Positions 57,212-64,000 of a stretch of DNA of 64,000 nt are shown here, in pieces. A program made the position numbers and the translations under genes. This stretch comes from Leptospira abararensis. GTDB lineage: Bacteria; Spirochaetota; Leptospiria; Leptospirales; Leptospiraceae. Under the pieces are notes generated by a model. It worked only from the letters and a program-made list of their open reading frames with translations, did no database searches and was not told the origin of the DNA. The stretch spans positions 1-64,000 of the forward strand of contig NZ_JAFFPR010000055.1 in the NCBI RefSeq assembly GCF_016918735.1, written 5' to 3'. Every line of letters begins with the position of its first letter. Within the stretch, counting starts at the first letter, position 1.

Positions 57212-57549
57212 AATTTTGGTTTGGAATATTTATACTCACGGTAGGGTTAACTTATCATTGTGGGCCCGGTGTGGATCGTGTAGAAACAAATGATGCACAA
57301 AGTCAAGTGTATGCTGCTGCAAAATTTGCATCTGAAAAATGTGGAAACCCCATCCCAAATCCACCTTTGGTGATATTGAATAAACCAATCCAAAGGAATT
57401 TGGATTTTTGTACGATTGCGATTACGCGTACGGAATGTCCGTTTCTCGGTTATCCCTTACCCTGTACTCTCATTTACCTCGAAAAAGAAACGGGAGACCT
57501 CCCTTGGTATTTAAACTTCAATGAACTCAGTAAAATTCAAATTAAATAA
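57208..57549 (+). CDS. Small cysteine-containing lipoprotein upstream of TonB receptor
   Basis: 113 residues. Signal peptide with GLTYHC (Cys18; His at -1). Four further cysteines (EKCGNP, DFCTIA, ECPFLG, PCTLIY) suggest two disulfides in the periplasm or on the surface. It overlaps the preceding gene by four bases and the TonB receptor by 29 bases. Its position inside the receptor operon makes it a candidate accessory lipoprotein of that transporter. Unknown family. Confidence 0.72.
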   Translation: MKFWFGIFILTVGLTYHCGPGVDRVETNDAQSQVYAAAKFASEKCGNPIPNPPLVILNKPIQRNLDFCTIAITRTECPFLGYPLPCTLIYLEKETGDLPWYLNFNELSKIQIK

Positions 57550-60037
57550 CCCTATCTTATTTGGAATTTTCCTTTTTTGTATTGGATCCCCACTGTTTGC
57601 AGTGAGTATTCGTGCCAAACTGATCAATCCAAAAAAAGAAATTGCAGAGAAGAACCTATCCGTTTTAATTTTTGAAACGAAAAAATTTGCGCAAACGGAT
57701 GCAGAGGGAAATGTTACACTAGAGTTTCCAACTGCAGGTGATTACACCTTACGTTTATTACGCGACACAGGAATCCAAGAAATAAAGATTTCAGTTGGAT
57801 CCGAAGATGAATCAAGAACCATCTACACAGAGAAAAAAACGAGTGCACCCAAAACGGGAATCGTTGTGGAAGGGGAAAGGGAAAAGACGGTTTCTTCTCG
57901 AACTAAGGTGCGTTATGAAGAAATCAAAAGGATGCCAGGTACTTTTGGAGAAGCTCTCCGTGCCTTGGAAACTCTTCCGGGAGTCATTCCCAACATAGGT
58001 TTCGGAGGCGGTGCCAATGGGATTATTGTACGTGGTGCCAACCCTAATGCCAACACCTATCTTTATGATGATCTCCCTATTTTATATCCATTCCACTTAG
58101 ATGGATTAACATCGGTGATTCATAACGACTTAATCAAATCAATTGACTTATATTCAGGTGCTTATCCGGCAAACTTTAATAATGCGACAGGTGGTATCAT
58201 TGAAATTGAAACTGTTGACTCTGTTCAAAAAACAAAAGGTGCTTTTCAGGTCTCCTTATGGAATACAACGGCCTATGCGGCGACTCCCACTTCAGGTGGT
58301 AAAGGTTATTTGGCAATTGCTGGTAAACTTGGATATCTGGATAAAACGTTAGGTGCAACAGGACTTTTACCCGAAGGAATTCGACTTCCGAGGTATAACG
58401 ACTCTCAAATTAAATATGTTCATAACTTTACCCCAGAGCACCAAATCTCTTTTTATAACCTAACGGCCCAGGACAATTTTGCTATCGATGTTCCGAATAA
58501 ACCTGCCAATGATCCCACCGCTTCCGCATTTGCACTTTTAAGTGGAGCCAAAGCAAGTTTTGGGCAAAGTTTTAGAACAACAGCACTTCGTTATACTTGG
58601 ATTCCTGGTGACAAGTTTCAGAACCGTATTACATTGATTAACTTTGATCCGATTGGTGAATACAATGTTGGTTTTGGAACTATCCAGGGAAAACAATACC
58701 AAAGAGGAAGTTACGTTGGTGTCCGCCAGGATGCATACTGGACAGCAACCAGATTTTTAAAAGTTGATTTTGGAACAGAGGTAAGAAGATTTTCTTTTAG
58801 AGATTATGGAACGGAAGTAGCTCTGCGAGATCCAACAAATCCCTCACCTAACCCATACAATTCGGCAAACCCTGATTTTGTTGGTCGACCTATTAGCATT
58901 CAAGGGAATTCGCCTTACTACAATGCCTATACAACACTTCATTTTAAATTTGGTAATTTTGTTTTCGAACCAGGTGCACGTTATGACTATGTTCAAGTTA
59001 CAGGTAATGGTGCCTTAACACCGAGAGCGACAGCCTCTTATACATTTCCTGAAGTTGGAAAAGGTATGACTGTCTATGGAAGTGGTGGTGATGTGTCCAG
59101 ATTTCCTTTAACTACGAACTTTAACTCAGAAACAGGAAACCCTGATTTACGATTCGAGAGAGCAAGAAAAGTCAGTGCGGGTATCGATCAAAAGATCGAC
59201 CAGGTTTGGCAGGTGAAAATGGAAGTTTTCAAAAACCAATTCACAGATACCATTATTGATGATCCTTATGTATCCAGTCCAGTTGGATTAAATCCTGATA
59301 AGGGTCAATGGTTAACTCAACCAATCGTCGCCAATCGTCCGTTAAACTATTCAAACAGAGCTTCAGGTTGGTCTCATGGATACGAACTTTTGATTCGTAA
59401 AAATGCACGCCCAGGTACAAGAGATTGGTTTGGTTGGATCTCCTATACTTGGTCACAATCTTTTCAAAACACAAACCTATACCAAGTTTATGAAGGTGAT
59501 ACATCACAAGTTGGTGGGATCGAAAGAAAAATTCTTGCTGCTTATTTTCCAAACTCAAAAGAACAATTAGCACCTTGGGATAGAACCCACGTAGCAAACT
59601 TTATCTATGGTTGGAGAATGAGTGAAGGATTTCAAATCGGTGGTCGGTGGAGTTATTTAACATCGGTTCCTTCAAGACCTGTGGTTGGCGATGATGGAGG
59701 AAGATTTTCAAATCCACTCAATGGTCTTACCTATTGGAACCCACAATATTCCAATAACCCCAATTCACCTCAGTATGGATATGTTAAACGTGGAACTGAT
59801 TTTCATAGGTTCGATATTCGATTTGATATATTTGAAAACTATTCTTGGGGTTATATGAACTGGTATCTAGAAATCGTAAACGTTTATATGAGAAAAAATA
59901 AAAACGGTTATGATTTTGATAATTCAAGACCATTTTCAGCAACAAACCCTAAAGAAAATGATACCTTTGGAACCTTAGAACTTCCAGGTGGTACTGTAAT
60001 TCCATTTTTCAACATTGGTATGGAGGTACACTTCTAA
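57521..60037 (+). CDS. TonB-dependent outer-membrane receptor
   Basis: 838 residues. Signal peptide about 1-28 (PILFGIFLFCIGSPLFA). An N-terminal carboxypeptidase-regulatory-like domain (about 30-105: KNLSVLIFETKKFAQTDAEG) precedes the plug (MPGTFGEALRALETLPGVIP, IIVRGANPNANTYLYDDLPI, NATGGIIEIE) and a 22-strand barrel ending in FFNIGMEVHF with terminal Phe. It imports an unknown substrate using the ExbB-ExbD-TonB complex encoded just downstream. Its start lies inside the preceding lipoprotein gene; its stop overlaps the next start by one base. Confidence 0.93.
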   Translation: MNSVKFKLNNPILFGIFLFCIGSPLFAVSIRAKLINPKKEIAEKNLSVLIFETKKFAQTDAEGNVTLEFPTAGDYTLRLLRDTGIQEIKISVGSEDESRTIYTEKKTSAPKTGIVVEGEREKTVSSRTKVRYEEIKRMPGTFGEALRALETLPGVIPNIGFGGGANGIIVRGANPNANTYLYDDLPILYPFHLDGLTSVIHNDLIKSIDLYSGAYPANFNNATGGIIEIETVDSVQKTKGAFQVSLWNTTAYAATPTSGGKGYLAIAGKLGYLDKTLGATGLLPEGIRLPRYNDSQIKYVHNFTPEHQISFYNLTAQDNFAIDVPNKPANDPTASAFALLSGAKASFGQSFRTTALRYTWIPGDKFQNRITLINFDPIGEYNVGFGTIQGKQYQRGSYVGVRQDAYWTATRFLKVDFGTEVRRFSFRDYGTEVALRDPTNPSPNPYNSANPDFVGRPISIQGNSPYYNAYTTLHFKFGNFVFEPGARYDYVQVTGNGALTPRATASYTFPEVGKGMTVYGSGGDVSRFPLTTNFNSETGNPDLRFERARKVSAGIDQKIDQVWQVKMEVFKNQFTDTIIDDPYVSSPVGLNPDKGQWLTQPIVANRPLNYSNRASGWSHGYELLIRKNARPGTRDWFGWISYTWSQSFQNTNLYQVYEGDTSQVGGIERKILAAYFPNSKEQLAPWDRTHVANFIYGWRMSEGFQIGGRWSYLTSVPSRPVVGDDGGRFSNPLNGLTYWNPQYSNNPNSPQYGYVKRGTDFHRFDIRFDIFENYSWGYMNWYLEIVNVYMRKNKNGYDFDNSRPFSATNPKENDTFGTLELPGGTVIPFFNIGMEVHF

Positions 60038-60537
60038 TGAAGTATAACATCCTTTTTCTTGGAATTCTAATTCTGTTTTCTTGCGCTGAGTCTAAAAAAT
60101 TCGAAGATTCTTATAAAGAAACAGTTTTGTTACAGTATCTGGCAACACCGAATGCACCGCAAGAAACCTGTGAATCAATCATCACAAACAAAGATTTATG
60201 TTTCAAAGCCTATGCTGAATCAGTCGGGGCACCTTTTACAGAAACTACATCAAGTGCAAAAACTCTCACTTGCCAAGGAATGATAAATTCTACATATAAA
60301 AATATGTCAGCAATTGCACAAACCTGTGCCTTCAATTGCCAAGTGACTGATTGGAAATCAAAAACAAGTTCAGGACTTTGTATTCAATCAACAATCCCTG
60401 CACTAATAGAATCTAGTCTAACATCTAGTTCAGCAATTTCTTGTTTGAGATCTTGTTTTGCATCGACGAACAATCAAATTAGCACAGACCAGATTCCATT
60501 ATATTTATTATTTAATATCATTCAAAACGGAGAATAG
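60037..60537 (+). CDS. Cysteine-rich lipoprotein, candidate receptor partner
   Basis: 166 residues. Signal peptide with LILFSC (Cys16). Eight further cysteines (ETCESI, DLCFKA, LTCQGM, QTCAFNCQV, GLCIQS, ISCLRSCFA) suggest four disulfides. No family recognised. It sits between the TonB receptor and exbB, overlapping the receptor stop by one base, so it probably works with that receptor, for example as a ligand-binding surface lipoprotein. This is inferred from position. Confidence 0.75.
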   Translation: MKYNILFLGILILFSCAESKKFEDSYKETVLLQYLATPNAPQETCESIITNKDLCFKAYAESVGAPFTETTSSAKTLTCQGMINSTYKNMSAIAQTCAFNCQVTDWKSKTSSGLCIQSTIPALIESSLTSSSAISCLRSCFASTNNQISTDQIPLYLLFNIIQNGE

Positions 60538-60538
60538 T

Positions 60539-61153
60539 ATGCAAGAGTATGTAGAAATAGGTGAAGAATTAGTCTTTATTGCAATGGCAGTAGCAAGTGT
60601 TATCGCATTGGCAGTGTTTGCCGAAAGGTTAATTTATTACAAAAAATCTTTAGGTAAAAAAAACGAAGATTATTTAAACGAAGTTAGAACTTCCTTACAA
60701 GAAGAACCAGAAATTCATTGGAAAACCGATGCCGGTGAAGAATCAGCTTATACAAGATTCCTTCAGTTTGCTCTCAATCAATTGAAATTAGGAAGAAAGG
60801 GATTGGATGAAAGTTTAGATGGCCAAATTCTATCTGAAAAATTGGAGCTGGAAAAACGATTACCAATCCTAAACACATTGGGTAATAATGCTCCTTTTAT
60901 TGGATTGTTGGGAACGGTTCTTGGTGTTATCAAAGCATTTTATGGTTTGGGAACCTTGGGAAGTTCTGGTGCAGAAGTGGTGATGCGTTCCATCTCTACA
61001 GCTCTTCTCGCAACGGCTGCGGGTCTTGCGGTTGCCATTCCTGTGGTAATGGCGAACAATTATTTTTCTAGGAAGTCCAAAGTCATTTTGCAGAATATGG
61101 AAATTCTGAAAAAAGAACTACTCTCTTATCAAATGAATAAGACAAAGGTATAA
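60539..61153 (+). CDS. exbB: ExbB/TolQ-family proton channel
   Basis: 204 residues from ATG 60539, chosen because GGAG lies six bases upstream and the first helix then starts EYVEIGEELVFIAMAV; an in-frame start at 60458 would add 27 residues overlapping the lipoprotein gene. Three transmembrane helices, with APFIGLLGTVLGVIKAFYGL and STALLATAAGLAVAIPVVM matching MotA/TolQ/ExbB. Inner-membrane motor energising TonB. The exbD gene starts three bases after the stop. Confidence 0.92.
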   Translation: MQEYVEIGEELVFIAMAVASVIALAVFAERLIYYKKSLGKKNEDYLNEVRTSLQEEPEIHWKTDAGEESAYTRFLQFALNQLKLGRKGLDESLDGQILSEKLELEKRLPILNTLGNNAPFIGLLGTVLGVIKAFYGLGTLGSSGAEVVMRSISTALLATAAGLAVAIPVVMANNYFSRKSKVILQNMEILKKELLSYQMNKTKV

Positions 61154-61155
61154 TT

Positions 61156-61557
61156 ATGGCTGGAGCATCAGGTTCTCAAGACGAAGAAATTGGAAGTATT
61201 AACATCACCCCCATGGTGGATGTGATTTTAGTTCTTCTAGTCATTTTTATGGTAACGGCAAACTTCCTAAAAAAAGAAAGTTTAAATATCAATTTACCAA
61301 AAGTACAAGCTGCTGATCCGAACGTTGCCGAATCGGTACAAGTAGCGTTAACTAAAACGGGTGCAATTCTATTAGAGGGAAAAGACACGGACATTTCTGG
61401 CCTAGTCAGAAATCTAGAAAGAGAAGCAAAAATTAGACCTAATATGCGTTTAACTCTCTCCGCAGATGAAAGTCTCCCTTATGGAAAAATTACGGAGCTG
61501 ATGGGAATCATCCGAAAAGCGGGTGTGACTAAAATTGCCCTCAGTGTAAAAAAATGA
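61156..61557 (+). CDS. exbD: ExbD/TolR-family protein
   Basis: 133 residues. One N-terminal transmembrane helix with the conserved Asp in INITPMVDVILVLLVIFMVT, then a periplasmic domain ending in KAGVTKIALSVKK. Works with ExbB and TonB to harness proton motive force. Overlaps tonB by four bases (ATGA). Confidence 0.93.
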   Translation: MAGASGSQDEEIGSINITPMVDVILVLLVIFMVTANFLKKESLNINLPKVQAADPNVAESVQVALTKTGAILLEGKDTDISGLVRNLEREAKIRPNMRLTLSADESLPYGKITELMGIIRKAGVTKIALSVKK

Positions 61558-62207
61558 ATCGTTTTGCGGAACTATTGGAATCTTTCAAACATTCTATCAA
61601 ACAAAATAGAGAACGTTTGTTCCACGTTTGTTTGATTGGTAGTTTGTTTGTTCATACGGCAACTTACGCTGGTTATAAGATAAGCCAATTACGTGGTGAT
61701 GAAGTGATCGAAGAATCAAACTTCGAAGATGTGGATGTTAGTTTTGAAGAAATTCCTCCAGAACTGATTGGGGGAACCTCCTCTCCAGCGCCTATTGAAA
61801 AACAGGAATGGGTGGAAGGAAGTAACAAAGACAAAGCCGATGAACCCGACAACTCAGACATCAATCCAAACCAACTTTCAGGTAATGGAACGGACAAAGA
61901 CGGATATCTATTCTCTTTCAATGGAGACAAAATGCCGACGGCTATCATTGACTTTGACTTGAAGGAATACTTTCCTCCACAAGCAAAAGCAGCCAATATT
62001 GTTGAAAAACAAGTTGTACTTCTAGTTCAAGTGAACGAAGATGGAAGTCTACAATCAGCAAAAATTGTTTCTGGTCGGGCTGGTTATGGATTTGAAGAGG
62101 CAGCCATGAAGCTCATCAAACGAGTTCGATTTAGTCCAGGTTATGTGCAAGGGCAGCCAAAAAAAATGGCCCACAGACTTCCTATTTTATTTTCCTTAGA
62201 AGACTAA
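61554..62207 (+). CDS. tonB: TonB-like energy transducer
   Basis: 217 residues. Single N-terminal anchor (FHVCLIGSLFVHTATYAGYK), a short acidic linker (residues 55-110, Glu/Asp/Pro-poor compared with the classical Pro-rich TonB) and a C-terminal TonB domain (LLVQVNEDGSLQSAKIVSGR, YGFEEAAMKLIKRVRFSPGY, with VQGQPKKM). It would connect the ExbBD motor to the receptor encoded at 57521. The linker is short, so the periplasm-spanning part may be unusual. Confidence 0.9.
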   Translation: MNRFAELLESFKHSIKQNRERLFHVCLIGSLFVHTATYAGYKISQLRGDEVIEESNFEDVDVSFEEIPPELIGGTSSPAPIEKQEWVEGSNKDKADEPDNSDINPNQLSGNGTDKDGYLFSFNGDKMPTAIIDFDLKEYFPPQAKAANIVEKQVVLLVQVNEDGSLQSAKIVSGRAGYGFEEAAMKLIKRVRFSPGYVQGQPKKMAHRLPILFSLED

Positions 62208-62217
62208 CGTAAGTTCT

Positions 62218-64000
62218 ATGGGAAACTATTGGAGCAGATTTTTAGAAAGACCAACTCTATCCATCTGCCTCCTTTCTCTCGTTTTAACAGTCTCTTTAAC
62301 CTCTTATAGTTACTCCGTATTAAAACCCACAGATAGTTCTTTAGCAGAATATTACCTAGCTGAAAATACCGAATATTTTGTTGGAGATATACCGACGGAT
62401 GACAATGGAAAGATTGACTTTCAAAAAATGCATAAAGTTTACTGGGAATCCATTTTCGGTTGGATTAATGATACGGAACTTCAACGAATCACAGATTCTG
62501 AATTTATTTGGTTACGTTCCAAAGCATTTCGAAATCAAAAAGTAAAAGAAGAACTATACTTTTTATTAGAACATGGAGGTTTAAATATAGAGATTTTTAA
62601 TGAATATGGAGAATCCATTTTCAAATATGGGGACTTTTTAGAACAGGAAAGATTACCGAATATATTTCAGTCAAAATTTGATTGGGTTAAAATTCCAAAT
62701 GATGATTCAAAGTACTACTATCTAAGATTGTATCATAAAAAAGGTATCCTCTTTCTTATTTCTATTGTTGAAAATTTAGTAGGTAAACAAACCGCCTTAT
62801 ACCGCGAAGTCGCTTTAAAAAATTTAACACCTATTTTCTTTCATTCCTTCTTCCTAATGATTGGAATTATATGCGCACTAGTCTATTTCATTGAATTTAA
62901 AAAACAATACAATATCCTTCTGGATTTTTCTGCTTTTTCTTTGTGTTTCGGACTGCTCGGCCTAACCTCCAATATACTCATTCGATACCTTTTTACAAAT
63001 TCAGAAACATTATTTATACTCACTACGATATCTTCCAATTTTGTTTTTATTCCTATGTTATCAGGAGTGCGGCGCCTTTTCGGAAGTGGAAGTTATAGAG
63101 TTCTCGATATACTAATTTATTTAGATGTATTGATTTGTACATTGACCACCATTTTAGTTTTTTCCCTTCCATTCTTTGATGTTTCCCATACATTGCTCAT
63201 TAGTAGCAGAAGTTTTTTTATTCTATTCAATCTCATCAACATACTTGGACCAATTTATATTACCTTTGAAGCTTGGAAAAAAGGAAATCCCGAGGCTTTT
63301 GGACATTTTATAGGTTTTAGTGTTACATTTTTCCTTGTAATTTTAGAAATTTTCCTAGCAATCAAATCGAATGATAACTCCACAAACAAAGTAGTTCTTT
63401 GGGGAGTGTTATTCGGTGTTATTTCCCAAGGTTTTGCTTTAGAACGCACAATATTTGCAAATAGACAAAAAGCACAATTGTACAAAGAAGATTTATTGAA
63501 AGCAGAGAAATCATTAAAAGAAAGCCAACTCAAGACTTTACAAACAAAGATGAGTCCACATTATCTATTCAATTCTCTAAATACGATTCATGCTCTTCAT
63601 AAAATCAAACCAGAGTTAATTGGTGATGCTATTTTGAGTCTAGCAAATAATTATAGATTCATTTCGGACAGAACCGATAGAGATTGGATTCCCTTTGAAG
63701 AAGAATGGAATTTTTTAGAAGATTATCTACATCTACAAAAACTAAGATTTTACGATACAATCCAAATTGATTTCAAAAAATCTGGAGACTTTTCTTCGGT
63801 AATACTTCCGCCACTTCTTTTGCAACCGATTATCGAAAACTCTTTTAAACATGGATTTCGGGGATCAGCAGAGGAACAGTTCCAATTGTTCATTCATGCA
63901 AAAATGATACGTGATTCTGTTTTTAGTTTCGTTGTCTATGACAATGGGATTGGAATTCCAGAGGAATTACTTGCGGATAAAACAAAATTATTAGAACGAT
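62218..64000 (+). CDS. LytS/YehU-type sensor histidine kinase, partial
   Basis: At least 594 residues, cut by the window end. ATG 62218, ten bases after the tonB stop. N-terminal membrane anchor, an extracellular 7TMR-DISM ligand-like domain (about 30-175), seven transmembrane helices (about 200-410), a short coiled coil, then His_kinase with His448 in SPHYLFNSLNTIHALHK and HATPase with LLQPIIENSFKHGF and VVYDNGIGIPEE. LytS kinases phosphorylate LytTR regulators, such as the one at 55567. Being the last visible gene of the TonB operon, it may sense the imported substrate. Confidence 0.88.
   Translation, partial: MGNYWSRFLERPTLSICLLSLVLTVSLTSYSYSVLKPTDSSLAEYYLAENTEYFVGDIPTDDNGKIDFQKMHKVYWESIFGWINDTELQRITDSEFIWLRSKAFRNQKVKEELYFLLEHGGLNIEIFNEYGESIFKYGDFLEQERLPNIFQSKFDWVKIPNDDSKYYYLRLYHKKGILFLISIVENLVGKQTALYREVALKNLTPIFFHSFFLMIGIICALVYFIEFKKQYNILLDFSAFSLCFGLLGLTSNILIRYLFTNSETLFILTTISSNFVFIPMLSGVRRLFGSGSYRVLDILIYLDVLICTLTTILVFSLPFFDVSHTLLISSRSFFILFNLINILGPIYITFEAWKKGNPEAFGHFIGFSVTFFLVILEIFLAIKSNDNSTNKVVLWGVLFGVISQGFALERTIFANRQKAQLYKEDLLKAEKSLKESQLKTLQTKMSPHYLFNSLNTIHALHKIKPELIGDAILSLANNYRFISDRTDRDWIPFEEEWNFLEDYLHLQKLRFYDTIQIDFKKSGDFSSVILPPLLLQPIIENSFKHGFRGSAEEQFQLFIHAKMIRDSVFSFVVYDNGIGIPEELLADKTKLLER

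Overview
The window reads as chromosomal DNA from an AT-rich spirochaete, most likely a Leptospira and probably of the saprophytic clade. This is inferred from the many lipoprotein signal peptides with relaxed lipoboxes, the families of tandem paralogous exported proteins with no outside match I recognise, the 7TM-DISM signalling proteins, the short UTRs and the codon usage. I see no rRNA, tRNA, CRISPR array, prophage, IS transposase or replication origin.

Layout. (1) 1-1041: an APC-family (ethanolamine/amino-acid) permease whose 5' part is on the minus strand and whose next membrane segment is on the plus strand, as if part of the gene had been flipped. (2) 1313-11911: envelope proteins. These are a coiled-coil exported protein, three tandem CYFNPL lipoproteins, a TPM-domain (YgcG-like) lipoprotein with zinc-ribbon cysteines, a beta-barrel protein, two small cytoplasmic proteins and a 1131-residue lipoprotein with seven C-terminal propeller-like repeats. 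(3) 11926-12038 and 19738-19847: two copies of a dispersed, structured intergenic repeat. (4) 12332-18523: a catabolic island. A flavin hydroxylase, an extradiol-type VOC dioxygenase, a fumarylacetoacetase-family hydrolase and an SDR form one overlapping minus-strand operon behind a TetR gene. Three TTGAGAGA-type operator-like sites lie before the operon, before tetR and before a SnoaL-like gene. (5) 18745-24094: a beta-barrel protein, an AraC regulator, a DUF1761 protein, an SGNH hydrolase-like protein and two Gfo/Idh/MocA oxidoreductases. (6) 24207-27300: divergent pckA and glgA, i.e. gluconeogenesis and glycogen synthesis. (7) 27356-32517: three tandem CKL-NNP exported paralogues. (8) 32650-38468: a DUF1304/ECF-sigma pair, AraC divergent from an NmrA-like gene, two exported proteins and a TetR with a doubled operator. 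(9) 38465-47350: an alpha-2-macroglobulin lipoprotein, PBP1C and a sulfatase-fold membrane enzyme in one overlapping operon. (10) 47497-53539: a hybrid histidine kinase, then oxyR-ahpC-ahpF for peroxide defence. (11) 53632-64000: a 7TM-DISM SpoIIE phosphatase with a LytTR response regulator, then two small lipoproteins and a tight run of lipoprotein, TonB-dependent receptor, cysteine-rich lipoprotein, ExbB, ExbD, TonB and a LytS-type histidine kinase cut by the window end.

The most unusual points are the intragenic inversion signature at the left edge, the TetR regulon whose operator recurs at three sites, the structured repeat whose hairpin changes sequence but stays paired, the DUF1304/ECF-sigma unit with its own promoter-like motif, and the TonB uptake operon embedded between signalling genes.
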